From NCBI GenBank assembly GCA_005881215.1, contig VBDZ01000010.1, positions 1 through 47,951 on the forward strand: a stretch of 47,951 nt of DNA, in the 5' to 3' direction. The notes under the pieces were generated by a model that had not been told where the DNA came from, made no database searches, and worked only from the letters and a program-made list of their open reading frames with translations. The first letter of the stretch is position 1; every line of letters begins with the position of its first letter. A program made the position numbers and the translations under genes. Positions 16,340-24,736 of the stretch are shown piece after piece. This stretch comes from Chloroflexota bacterium. GTDB lineage: Bacteria; Chloroflexota; Dormibacteria; CF-121.

Positions 16340-16513
16340 ATGTCCTCGATCGCGACGCTGAGGTGGGCGTCGATGCTGGGCACGCTGGTGCTGGCCCTGG
16401 GCTCCGGTGCCGTGGTGGCTACGTCTCCGAAACCCACACAGGCGCCATGGCATCCGGCCGTCACGCTGTTGCCGAGCGACGCCACGGTCCAGAGCAAGAG
16501 CTATGTCTCCTGA
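16340..16513 (+). CDS. Small secreted or membrane-anchored protein
   Basis: 57 aa. ATG at 16340 follows a GGGAGAGGAAT site. One hydrophobic helix (about 8-28) and a short Pro-rich exported tail. Its stop overlaps the apbE ATG by 11 nt, so translation is coupled. It sits where ApbE clusters often carry an FMN-binding substrate protein, but it has no FMN-binding domain, and the only similar tetrapeptide (SDAT) lacks the Gly of the usual (S/T)GA(S/T) flavinylation site. Function unknown. Confidence 0.55.
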   Translation: MSSIATLRWASMLGTLVLALGSGAVVATSPKPTQAPWHPAVTLLPSDATVQSKSYVS

Positions 16514-17369
16514 AGTTACGTCCCGACATTTCGACGCGCTGGGCTCGACCTGCGAGCTGTTGAGTATTGGGACCGGCCAGGCAGCGCTCGAGCGCTGCGA
16601 GGCCAGGGTGCGCGAGGCGGAAGCGCGCTTCACCCGTTTTCTGCCCGATAGCGAGCTGGCGCGACTGAATGCCGGCGATGGCCGCTACCTTCCCGTGAGC
16701 CCCGAAATGTTCGCGATGCTGGAAGCGGCCCTCTGGGCATTCGAGGAAAGCCAGGGGCTGGTCAATGCCGCGGTGTTGCCGGCAATGCTGTCTGCCGGTT
16801 ATGACCGACCGTTCCGCCAGGGGCTCAGCGAACCGGCCTTCGCGGCGGCGGTCCAGTTGCCGCCCCTGCCGGAAGTCCTGCTGCTGGATGCGGCAACCCG
16901 GTCGGCCGCGCTCGCCCCGGGAGCCGCGCTCGATCTCGGCGGGATCGCCAAGGGCGCGCTGGCCGACCTGCTCATCGATGAGCTCGGTGACAACGGGGTC
17001 TGCAATCTGGGTGGTGACCTTCGGGTTCGCGGCTTGGGACCCGAGGGTGATGGCTGGCACATCGGGCTCTGCGACCGGACCGCGGTGGCCCTGACCGAGG
17101 GGGCCGTCTGCACCAGCGGCACCACCCGGCGGCGCTGGGGGCAATCCGCGCATCACCTGATCGACCCCAGAACCGGAATGCCGGCGAGGACGGACCTGGC
17201 CGAGGTTTCGGTCGTCACCGACAGCGCGCTTCGCGGCGAGGTCTATGCCAAGTGCGCGATGCTGCTCGGCTCGACCGCCGGCCTCGCCTTCCTCGAGACG
17301 CGCGGCTTGCACTTCGCGGCGGTACCCGCGGTCACCTCGGGTGATCGGGCGCTCGGCGCCGCGGCGTGA
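16503..17369 (+). CDS. apbE: FAD:protein FMN transferase
   Basis: 288 aa. Transfers FMN from FAD to a Thr/Ser of target proteins. ApbE motifs: ARFTRFLPDSELARLN near the N-terminus, LDLGGIAKGALADLL, NLGGDLRVRG, HLIDPRTGMPA and the C-terminal metal-site segment DSALRGEVYAKCAMLLG. No signal peptide is evident, so flavinylation would happen in the cytoplasm unless the protein is exported otherwise. ATG 16503 was chosen because a longer frame would overlap the preceding small gene completely. It overlaps the next gene by GTGA, so the cluster is tightly coupled. Confidence 0.92.
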   Translation: MSPEVTSRHFDALGSTCELLSIGTGQAALERCEARVREAEARFTRFLPDSELARLNAGDGRYLPVSPEMFAMLEAALWAFEESQGLVNAAVLPAMLSAGYDRPFRQGLSEPAFAAAVQLPPLPEVLLLDAATRSAALAPGAALDLGGIAKGALADLLIDELGDNGVCNLGGDLRVRGLGPEGDGWHIGLCDRTAVALTEGAVCTSGTTRRRWGQSAHHLIDPRTGMPARTDLAEVSVVTDSALRGEVYAKCAMLLGSTAGLAFLETRGLHFAAVPAVTSGDRALGAAA

Positions 17370-17911
17370 CCCTCGACCAGATCTTCTGGATGACGTCGCG
17401 GGCGGCCGCGCTGACGGCCTTCTTCCTGCTGTCGGCCGCGCTGATCACCGGTCAGGCGCTGCGCAGCGCCCTGTTCGAAGGCGCCATGCGTAACCGCGAC
17501 CTGTCGAGCCTGCACCGCTTCCTCACGGTCTGCTGGGTGCCGTTCGTCCTCATCCACATCCTGGCGATGACGCTGGACGCCGTGGCGCGCATCACGCCGA
17601 TCGATCTTGTCATTCCCTTTCGGGTGTCCTACGCGGTGCTTCCCATCGGGCTGGGCACCCTCAGCTTCGATCTCCTGCTGATCGTCATCGTCACCAGCTA
17701 CCTGCGGCGACGTCTCGATCCCACGGTCTGGCGCTGGCTGCATCGCCTGACCTATCTGACGTTCGTGCTGTTCGCGCTCCACGCCCTACTGGCCGGAAGC
17801 GACTTCGCCCGCCCACTGGTGCTCGCCCCGACGGCCGGGGTGATTGCCTTCATCGCGATCGTGAGCCTGGCCCGCGTGGCCTTCGGCCGGATGGACGCGA
17901 CCGCCCGTTAG
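17366..17911 (+). CDS. Ferric-reductase-like heme b membrane protein (MsrQ-like)
   Basis: 181 aa with about five transmembrane helices. Four helix-borne histidines suit two b hemes: SLHRFL and LIHILAM in one pair of helices, WLHRLTY and LFALHALLAG in the other. No cytoplasmic FAD/NAD domain, so it resembles MsrQ rather than full-length ferric reductases. GTG start overlaps the apbE stop (GTGA). Placement with a molybdopterin enzyme and ApbE fits an electron-transfer role, heme protein to Mo enzyme. The substrate is not shown. Confidence 0.85.
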   Translation: MTLDQIFWMTSRAAALTAFFLLSAALITGQALRSALFEGAMRNRDLSSLHRFLTVCWVPFVLIHILAMTLDAVARITPIDLVIPFRVSYAVLPIGLGTLSFDLLLIVIVTSYLRRRLDPTVWRWLHRLTYLTFVLFALHALLAGSDFARPLVLAPTAGVIAFIAIVSLARVAFGRMDATAR

Positions 17912-17972
17912 ACTCGTTCGGCACGGCTCGCGCCGCCGTGGTGTAACCGCGGGTTTTCAGGAGGGTAGGGCG

Positions 17973-18308
17973 ATGCGCGTCATGGACGTCGTGAACGAGG
18001 CGAAAGGGGCGATGCGGGCGAGCGAGGTGTTCGGACCGCCGTACGAGAAAGCGGGGATTACCATCATTCCCGCCGCGAAAATTGCGGGTGGCGCCGGTGG
18101 GGGAGGGAACCAGCAGAATCCGCAGGCCGGCGGGGCCGGCTTCGGAGTGTCATCGCGGCCGGTGGGCGCCTTTGTGATCAAAGATGGCGATGTCCGCTGG
18201 GAGCCGTCGATCGACGTCAACCGCGTGATCCTGATGGCGCAGGTCGTGGCGATCGTCGCCCTGCTCACCGTCCGCGCCATCGTCAAGGCGCGGGCCAAGC
18301 GGGGTTGA
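17973..18308 (+). CDS. GerW (YtfJ) family protein
   Basis: 111 aa, preceded by GGAGGGTAGGGCG. It shows the GerW layout: an N-terminal helix ending in FGPPYEKAGITIIPAAKI, a Gly-rich loop (GGAGGGG), a GVSSRPVGAFVIKDGDV strand pair and a C-terminal hydrophobic helix. GerW is needed for Bacillus spore germination, but homologues occur in many non-spore-formers with unknown roles. Its stop shares one base with the start of the next gene (TGATG). Confidence 0.87.
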   Translation: MRVMDVVNEAKGAMRASEVFGPPYEKAGITIIPAAKIAGGAGGGGNQQNPQAGGAGFGVSSRPVGAFVIKDGDVRWEPSIDVNRVILMAQVVAIVALLTVRAIVKARAKRG

Positions 18309-19561
18309 TGGCGGCGCCGAGCCTCATCGATCTCGACCTCCAGTCGGTTCGGCGACAGTTCCCATCGCTCTCGCTGACGGTCGATGGCCGTCCGGTCGTC
18401 TACCTGGACAATCCGGCCGGCACCCAGGTGCCGCAGCGCGTGATCGATCGGACCGCCGCCTACTGGCGGACGATGAACGCCAACCAGGGCGGCACGTTTG
18501 TCACCAGCGTGCGGTCCGACGCGCTGATCGCCGAGGTCCGACAGGCGGCCGCGGCCTTCCTCAACGCTGCCTCGCCGGACGAGATCGTGTTTGGTCCGAA
18601 CATGACCAGCCTGACGTTCGCCCTCAGCCGCGCGATCGGCCGCGAGCTACGCGCGGGAGACGAGATCCTGGTCACCCGGCTGGAGCACGACGCCAACGTG
18701 TCGCCCTGGCTCGCGCTGCAGGAACGCGGTGCGGTCGTGCGGTTCGTCGAGATCCGCGTGCCGGAGTGCACCCTGGACATGAGCGATTTCGAACGGCAGC
18801 TGTCGCCGCGCACCCGGCTGGTCGCCATCACCCATGCGTCCAACGCCGTCGGCACCATCCCCGACTTGCCCGCCATCGCGCGCGCCGCCCATGCGGTGGG
18901 GGCCTGGTTCTGGGTGGATGCCGTCCACTACGGCCCGCACGGCGCCATCGACGTGCAGGCCATCGACTGCGACTTCCTCGTCTGCTCGAGCTACAAGTTT
19001 TACGGGCCGCACCAGGGGTTGCTCTACGGGCGGCGCGAGCTGCTCGAGCGCTTACATCCTTACAAAGTCCGGCCCGCCAGCGATGAGGGTCCGTCCCGCT
19101 GGGAGACCGGCACCCAGAATCACGAATGCCTGGCCGGCATGCTGGGGGCGTTCGAGTACCTGGCTGAGCTCGGTGGGTCCGATCGCGTGGTCCGCCCCGC
19201 GCTGGTGACCGCGCTCAACCGGATGTCCACCCACGAGCGGGCGCTGGCGGCCCGGCTGATCGAGGGACTGGAGCAGATTCGTGGCATTCAGATCTATGGG
19301 ATCACGCAACGCGACCGGCTCGAGCGTCGGGCGCCGACGGTCTCCTTGACCTGGCCGCCCTATCAGCCCGAGTCGCTCGCCCGCTGGCTCGGGTCGCACC
19401 AGGTCTTCACCACCCACGGCGACCATTACGCGACCGAGCTCATGGCGCGGCTCGGACTGGCGGACAAGGGCGGCACGCTGCGGATTGGAGCCGCGCACTA
19501 CAACACCGCCAGCGAGGTCGACCTCGTGCTCGAGCTGCTCGCGGGGTACCGACCCGAGTAG
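18308..19561 (+). CDS. Cysteine desulfurase-like aminotransferase class V protein
   Basis: 417 aa, PLP enzyme. The motif DNPAGTQVPQRVIDRTAAYW and MNANQGGTFVTS mark the VC1184-type cysteine-desulfurase-like subfamily. PLP-binding features: HASNAVGTIPD, WVDAVHYGPH and the Schiff-base lysine in CSSYKFYGPHQG. The mobile cysteine loop of classical IscS/SufS is not evident, so the true substrate is unclear. The ATG at 18308 overlaps the GerW stop by one base. A TTG one codon earlier is possible. Confidence 0.9.
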   Translation: MAAPSLIDLDLQSVRRQFPSLSLTVDGRPVVYLDNPAGTQVPQRVIDRTAAYWRTMNANQGGTFVTSVRSDALIAEVRQAAAAFLNAASPDEIVFGPNMTSLTFALSRAIGRELRAGDEILVTRLEHDANVSPWLALQERGAVVRFVEIRVPECTLDMSDFERQLSPRTRLVAITHASNAVGTIPDLPAIARAAHAVGAWFWVDAVHYGPHGAIDVQAIDCDFLVCSSYKFYGPHQGLLYGRRELLERLHPYKVRPASDEGPSRWETGTQNHECLAGMLGAFEYLAELGGSDRVVRPALVTALNRMSTHERALAARLIEGLEQIRGIQIYGITQRDRLERRAPTVSLTWPPYQPESLARWLGSHQVFTTHGDHYATELMARLGLADKGGTLRIGAAHYNTASEVDLVLELLAGYRPE

Positions 19562-19572
19562 GACCTGCCGGC

Positions 19573-20409
19573 TCATACGCTGATCACGGCGACGCCGGCG
19601 AGCGCCAGGACCACGCCGGCCTGTTGCATCCGGGCCATTTGCTCCTGGAGCACGAGGCGTGCCAGCAGCACGGTCGCCACCGGGTAGAGGGACGAGAGGA
19701 TGGAGACGACGCTCAGCAACCCGAGCGTGGTGGCGAAGGCAAAGAAGACATCCGCGCCGACGTCGAGTAGGCCAACGGCGAACAGCGCCGGAAGGTCAGG
19801 CGAAGCGACCTTCACCCGTGATCGAAACACGGCGCCCAGCACCAGGAGCGCCGCGACGCTTCCCGTTCGGGTAGCCAGCACGCCGTAGAGCGCGTCCGGC
19901 CGGCTGGCATAGCGGATGGCGACCAGGAACAGTCCAAACGCCAGGGCGGCCAGCAGCGCCAGCCCAACCCCGGGCACCATGCGTCGACCGCCCTCGACGG
20001 GACGGCGATCGAACGCCAGCAGCCCGATTCCGCCGATCGCCATGGCCATGCCACCGAACTGCAGAGCGGTGGGTCGTTCCCCCAGGACCAGGCCCAGGAC
20101 GACCGGAACGACCGGTCCCGTTGCGGCGATGGTCGACACCACACTAACCACGCCGACCGCCATGCCGCGATAGACCGCGCCGAGTCCCACCAGGCCGACC
20201 AGCCCGGCGAGGATCCCGGCGATGATCCACGCCCCGGGAGCGACCCGGACGCCGCGCACGAGCACAATCAGCGCAATCAGGACGAGGGTGGGGGGCTGCG
20301 ACACCAGCAGCACGGTAAGCGCACCGAGCTTTCGGGTCTTGAAGCCGCCAATAAAGTCGCCGATGCCCCAGCTCAGGCTGGCGGCGAGCGACAGCAGAAC
20401 GGCGGTCAG
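19573..20409 (-). CDS. EamA/DMT-family drug-metabolite transporter
   Basis: 278 aa with ten predicted helices in two EamA repeats. The family N-terminus TAVLLSLAASLSWGIGDFIG lies upstream of the first GTG (20313), so the true start must be earlier. The only candidate is CTG at 20409, whose sequence CTGA overlaps the stop of the DedA-RDD gene exactly as ATGA overlaps do elsewhere. The second repeat ends with SSLYPVATVLLARLVLQE. Exported substrate unknown. Convergent with the cysteine-desulfurase-like gene, 11 nt apart. Confidence 0.88.
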   Translation of the reverse strand: MTAVLLSLAASLSWGIGDFIGGFKTRKLGALTVLLVSQPPTLVLIALIVLVRGVRVAPGAWIIAGILAGLVGLVGLGAVYRGMAVGVVSVVSTIAATGPVVPVVLGLVLGERPTALQFGGMAMAIGGIGLLAFDRRPVEGGRRMVPGVGLALLAALAFGLFLVAIRYASRPDALYGVLATRTGSVAALLVLGAVFRSRVKVASPDLPALFAVGLLDVGADVFFAFATTLGLLSVVSILSSLYPVATVLLARLVLQEQMARMQQAGVVLALAGVAVISV

Positions 20410-21506
20410 TCCGCGACCCGCCGCACGAACGTCTGGGTCAGGAGATCACCGAGCCGCTGGCGCCGCCCGTCGCGGAGTACCAGCACGGCGTCGATCGGCC
20501 ACAGGATCACCAGCACCCCGATCAGGTTGCGCACCGTGGCCCGCCACCAGCCGGGGACCCCGCCCGCCGGGCCGTACACCGAGATGCCCATCATCACCTT
20601 CCCAATGGTCTGGCCGGTGCGCGCCTCGATGGGGACGCGATACACCAACGCGATCGCTGTCAGCAGCAGCAGTCCCTCCGGGTCGAGCACGATTTCCGTT
20701 TTGTCCACCCCGGAGATCGCCGTTAGGATCAAGATGGCGACGGCGAACACCATGGCGAGGTCGATGAGCCCCGCCCATAGCCGGCGGACTAGCGGATATT
20801 GGCGCCAGCTTGGCTCGTCGCCGCGACGGAAGATCGTCGTCTCGACCTGGTCCGCCAGGTCGCGACGGACCCCCAGCACAATCGGCTCCAGCGCCGATAG
20901 CCCGCCACGGCGCGCCAGCCAGCGAACCGAAAGGATGACGGCGAGGGCGGCGAGGACCGTGACCGCGATCACGAAGAACCGGTGCTCGGCGCGGTGAAAG
21001 AGACTGACCGCGGGCTGTCCCACCAGCGCCCCGAGGCCGACGAAGATCGCGATGTAGACGAATACCGAGGGGATCAGGCCGAGGGCAAAGATGCGGCGGG
21101 GCATCCTGCTGACGCCGGCCACCTGGGTGGTGTGGATCCGCAGCCCGGGAATCAGCCGTCCGGCGAACACCGCCGGGGCGCCGCCGCGTCGGAGCAAGTG
21201 CGTGGCACGCTCCAGCGCCGGGCGAAATCGCAGCGCCTCCGCGACCCGCATCAAGGCCGGCCGGCCAACGGCGGCGAAAACTTCGCGGCCGATCATGGCG
21301 CCGAGGATGGTCGCGACCAGCAGGGCGCTGACCATCGGGACCGCGTCCACCGTATCGCTGGCGATCGCGATCCCGGCCACCATCAGCAGGAGATCACCCG
21401 GTGCAAAGGGCACCGGGATGCCGCTCTCCTCGATGAAGACGAGCCCGGCGATAACCAGGATCAGCAAGTCCCCGCTCAAGCTGCCGATGGAGGTGATGGG
21501 ATTCAA
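20406..21506 (-). CDS. DedA-family membrane protein fused to an RDD domain
   Basis: 366 aa from a TTG start with AGGAG upstream. Residues 1-185 are a DedA/SNARE-associated domain: ESGIPVPFAPGDLLLMVAG, GREVFAAVGR, and the hallmark FAGRLIPGLRIHTTQVAGVSR. Residues 230-366 are an RDD domain with two helices and the Arg and Asp-Asp positions (VRRLWAGLIDLAMV, GQTIGKVMMGI, RRQRLGDLLTQTFV). DedA proteins are linked to undecaprenyl-phosphate or phospholipid flipping and proton-motive-force homeostasis; RDD proteins are poorly known, some linked to Na+/H+ exchange. The frame is continuous. Coupled to the EamA gene. Confidence 0.87.
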   Translation of the reverse strand: MNPITSIGSLSGDLLILVIAGLVFIEESGIPVPFAPGDLLLMVAGIAIASDTVDAVPMVSALLVATILGAMIGREVFAAVGRPALMRVAEALRFRPALERATHLLRRGGAPAVFAGRLIPGLRIHTTQVAGVSRMPRRIFALGLIPSVFVYIAIFVGLGALVGQPAVSLFHRAEHRFFVIAVTVLAALAVILSVRWLARRGGLSALEPIVLGVRRDLADQVETTIFRRGDEPSWRQYPLVRRLWAGLIDLAMVFAVAILILTAISGVDKTEIVLDPEGLLLLTAIALVYRVPIEARTGQTIGKVMMGISVYGPAGGVPGWWRATVRNLIGVLVILWPIDAVLVLRDGRRQRLGDLLTQTFVRRVAD

Positions 21507-21541
21507 CAGACCCTTACTCCTACTTTGCGACAGGCGACCGG

Positions 21542-23137
21542 CTAAGTGAGAAGCTCGCGGATCAACGGGATCGGCAGGTAACCGCAGCCCAGGAAGGCGT
21601 CGTGAAACCGCCTCAGGGAAAACGCGCCCGCCTGCTGTTGCCGGAGCTCCCGTCGCAACTCAAGGATCAACAGCTTTCCCAGAGTGTAGTTCAGGTACAG
21701 CGGATCCCACGCACCGCGCGTCGCTTCGCGGGTCGCCGGCAGCTCAGACAAGAACGCGACGGAGCGAAAGGTCTCGATCGCCGCCGCCATCGGCATCGCG
21801 TGGCTGTGCAGGCCGAGCGCGACCAGGAAACGAGCATCGCGTAGCAGGGCATCGAGCGACTGGGCGAGCCGAACGCCGGCGTTGGCGGAATAGCCTGCCT
21901 CCAGCATCATCGCCTCGCAATAATGGGCGAATCCCTCGACGTTGGCGTACGACCAGAAGAGCTTGCGGGTCAGCGAGCTGCTGCGGCGCTCGTGGAGCGA
22001 CTGCAGGTAATGGCCCGGGTAGGCCTCGTGCACGGACGTGTTCTCGAGGACGGCGTAGTTCAAATGCCGCAACCATTCCTCGGCCTTCGCCTCCCCCCAG
22101 TCCGGTCTCGGGACGGTCACGTAGTAATAGCTTTCGGTGGCGACGGTTTCGAGTGGGCCCGCGCTGTCCATGGCGGCGGTGATGAAGGCTGCATAGGAAG
22201 GGGTCGGTCGGACCTGGCAGCGGACTTCCGACGGGATCGCGACCACGTCGTTATCCTGGATGAAGCTGCGCAGCCGCTCGAGCATCGCCGCGACGTCGTC
22301 GATGATCGACGCGGTGGTCGGATGGTGATCCTGCACCCGGTGGAGGGCTTCGGTCACCCCGCCGCCGGGGGCCAGCTGCTCCGCCGCCTCGGTCGCCGCG
22401 ACCCGATTCCGCTCGATGTCGGCGCGGACCATCCGCTCGAGCCCAGGAAGGTCCATGTCGACGAGCTCGCGGGCCGCCAGCAGTCGAAGAAACCGGTCCT
22501 CGCCGAGGGCGAAGTTGTCGTGCGCATCAGCCAGGCGGCGCTTGAGGAGGTCGACGAACGCCCGGGTCTCGGTCGCGGCCTGATCGATCGCGCTTAAGGT
22601 TTCGGTATCACCCGTGGCCGCCTGCCTGACCTCACCGTCGAGGTACTCGAGCTGGCCGTCGACGGCCTCGATCGCGATTTCCAGGTTCGGTCGCGGCAAG
22701 GCGGGCTCCAGGTTGTCGCGAGCCGTCGCCAGGTAGCCGTGATACCCGGCCAGGTGCCGCCGCAGGGCCGCCAGCCGCTCGCGCAGAGGCGCGTAGTCCC
22801 GCTTCAGGTAGGCGCTGACATCCAGCTCCGTGCCGTAGCCGGCATAAAACATCGGTTCGCGGAACGGGGTCCGCAGTTCAGTGAGCTCGAATCGAGCGGC
22901 GTTCAGCTGCCCGACCAGCGCCCGCCGATCGATGTCCTGCTCCTGGGTCAGCTGCGCCAGCGTGTCGAGCCGAGCGATCTGGCGGTCGATTTCCTCGACC
23001 CTGGCGCGGATCGCCGACCGGGAGGGGTCGCCGACGACGCCGTCGAAGCGGTGGTCGCCGGCCTCACGCGCGTGGCTGGGAGAGAAACGGAAGAAGCCCT
23101 CGATCACCTCCCGCTCCGCCGCCGCCCATTCCGCCAC
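21542..23137 (-). CDS. DUF885 family zincin-like hydrolase
   Basis: 531 aa, GTG start. DUF885 proteins are helical and carry an HExxxGH-like metal motif; here it is VHEAYPGHYLQSLHERR at about residues 360-376. No signal peptide, so cytosolic. The C-terminal FLGCGYLPIPLIRELL segment is also typical. Presumed peptidase by fold, but activity is untested for most members. It diverges from the subtilase gene across an 82-nt gap in which I see no clear promoter. Confidence 0.85.
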   Translation of the reverse strand: MAEWAAAEREVIEGFFRFSPSHAREAGDHRFDGVVGDPSRSAIRARVEEIDRQIARLDTLAQLTQEQDIDRRALVGQLNAARFELTELRTPFREPMFYAGYGTELDVSAYLKRDYAPLRERLAALRRHLAGYHGYLATARDNLEPALPRPNLEIAIEAVDGQLEYLDGEVRQAATGDTETLSAIDQAATETRAFVDLLKRRLADAHDNFALGEDRFLRLLAARELVDMDLPGLERMVRADIERNRVAATEAAEQLAPGGGVTEALHRVQDHHPTTASIIDDVAAMLERLRSFIQDNDVVAIPSEVRCQVRPTPSYAAFITAAMDSAGPLETVATESYYYVTVPRPDWGEAKAEEWLRHLNYAVLENTSVHEAYPGHYLQSLHERRSSSLTRKLFWSYANVEGFAHYCEAMMLEAGYSANAGVRLAQSLDALLRDARFLVALGLHSHAMPMAAAIETFRSVAFLSELPATREATRGAWDPLYLNYTLGKLLILELRRELRQQQAGAFSLRRFHDAFLGCGYLPIPLIRELLT

Positions 23138-23219
23138 GCATCCTGAGGCTAGCAGGTGGCCGTGTCCGGATCGTTACAGGGTCCGTAAGGGGCCGCTGTT
23201 ACGTTGGCGTCACGCAACC

Positions 23220-24734
23220 ATGCGCCAGAGGTCATCGGTCAGTTACCTGAACTTCAGCCCCGGGCGCTCCCTGGCGGCGCTGCTCGTCGCCGCCGGACTG
23301 GCGCTCGGGCCGCTGCCGAGCGCATCAACCTGGGCGGTGTCCAACGAGGCGCACCTCGACCGCCAGGTCCTGAAGGCGATGAAGGATGGGCAGTCGATCC
23401 ACGTCATCCTGATCGGGCGCGGCGACCTGAACACGCTGCAGGCCGATCTGCGTCGGACTGGCGTCAAAAACACGGAGCTCGTCCCGATCGCTCACGGGAT
23501 CGCGACCGAACTCACCTCCTCGCTGATCACATGGTTCCGCACCGACCCGAACGTGGCCCGCATCGTCTACGACGCGCCGGTTCGGCTGAGCGATACCCCC
23601 TTCGACCCGACTGCGCTGGCCACCGCCTACCCGGCGGTCGTCGACGCGGTCCCTGCCTGGTCAAATGCCCTGACGCCCCTGACCGGGCGTGGGATCGGGA
23701 TCGCCGTCATTGACAGCGGCATCGCGGCCCATCCCGACGTAGCCGGCCGCGTGATCGTCAGCCAGAACTTCAACGTCAATGTCACCGGTACCGACGACGC
23801 TTATGGTCACGGCACCGCGGTGGCCGGCATCATCGCGGGCGATGGGACCGCCAGCGCCGGTCAGTACATCGGCATCGCGCCCGAGGCCAACCTGATCAAC
23901 CTCCGGGTCAATGACGGGACCGGCGGGGCGCCGACCTCGTCGATCATGAACGCGATCATGTGGGCGGTCGTCAACAAGAACACCTACAACATCCGGATCC
24001 TCAATCTCTCGTTGCAAGCATCGGTGCAGGAGAGCTACCGCACCAGCCCGATCGACGCGGCCGTCGAATACGCCTGGTTGAAGGGCATCGCCGTGGTAGT
24101 GGCCGCCGGCAACAGCGGCCCCGATAGCGCTCTGTATGCCCCCGCGAATGACCCCTACGTGATCAGCGTCGGTGCGAGCGACGACCAGGGCACCGCCGCC
24201 ACCGCGGATGACACGCTGGCCGGCTTCTCCAGCTACGGCGCCACGCAGGACGGCTTCAGCAAGCCGGACTTCGTGGCCCCGGGACGGCGCATCATCACCG
24301 CCCTCGCCCCGAACAGCAGCTTTGCGCTGAACTATCCGACCTTCATGGTCGGCACCCAGTACATCCAGCTGAGCGGCACCTCGGTGGCGGCCCCCGTGGT
24401 CAGCGGCGTGGCCGCGCTCTACATCGAGAGCAACCCAACGGTGCGACCCGGACAGCTCAAGGGTGTCCTGCTCGCGACGGCCAACCCAGTCAGTTTCGCC
24501 GGAAGCGGGGCCGGCTACCCGGACGCGGGCCGCGCCATCGCCTTCATCGGCCTGGTCGGGAACGCCGACCACGGCCTGGATCCGAACAACTACCTCAAGG
24601 TTCTGTACATGGCCGCGCACGGCCTGGCGGTGCTGCCGCTGGTCTCCTGGGACACGGTGTCGTGGGACAGCGTCTCGTGGAGCAGCGTGTCGTGGGACAG
24701 CGTCTCCTGGGACGCGGTGAGCTGGAGCAGCTAG
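23220..24734 (+). CDS. Secreted S8 subtilisin-like serine protease with VSWDx tail repeats
   Basis: 504 aa. Hydrophobic signal segment at about residues 15-38, an I9-like propeptide region (about 40-125), then a complete subtilase domain: Asp in AVIDSGIAAHP, His in YGHGTAVAGI and Ser in LSGTSVAAPVVSG; AAGNSGP carries the oxyanion Asn. The last 30 residues are six VSW(D/S)x pentapeptides ending at the stop. No sortase or PEP-CTERM signal follows, so the Trp-rich tail itself may be the sorting or docking element. Two nucleotides downstream starts a membrane protein gene, then a diguanylate cyclase, implying one operon. Confidence 0.92.
   Translation: MRQRSSVSYLNFSPGRSLAALLVAAGLALGPLPSASTWAVSNEAHLDRQVLKAMKDGQSIHVILIGRGDLNTLQADLRRTGVKNTELVPIAHGIATELTSSLITWFRTDPNVARIVYDAPVRLSDTPFDPTALATAYPAVVDAVPAWSNALTPLTGRGIGIAVIDSGIAAHPDVAGRVIVSQNFNVNVTGTDDAYGHGTAVAGIIAGDGTASAGQYIGIAPEANLINLRVNDGTGGAPTSSIMNAIMWAVVNKNTYNIRILNLSLQASVQESYRTSPIDAAVEYAWLKGIAVVVAAGNSGPDSALYAPANDPYVISVGASDDQGTAATADDTLAGFSSYGATQDGFSKPDFVAPGRRIITALAPNSSFALNYPTFMVGTQYIQLSGTSVAAPVVSGVAALYIESNPTVRPGQLKGVLLATANPVSFAGSGAGYPDAGRAIAFIGLVGNADHGLDPNNYLKVLYMAAHGLAVLPLVSWDTVSWDSVSWSSVSWDSVSWDAVSWSS
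24642..24731 (+). repeat. Six 15-bp tandem repeats encoding VSWDx
   Basis: Six units of 15 bp (GTSTCSTGGGACRSS-like, the last variant GTGAGCTGGAGCAGC) encode VSWDT, VSWDS, VSWSS, VSWDS, VSWDA and VSWSS. Codons vary at third positions, so the protein repeat is kept by selection rather than by very recent duplication. Confidence 0.9.
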
Positions 24735-24736
24735 CC

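Noticed and set aside
16340-16513. The small secreted protein as ApbE flavinylation target
   Set aside because: SDAT lacks the Gly of (S/T)GA(S/T) and no FMN-binding domain is present.
24642-24731. VSWDx codons as a general DNA microsatellite
   Set aside because: Third codon positions vary between units while the amino acids are kept, so it is a protein repeat.
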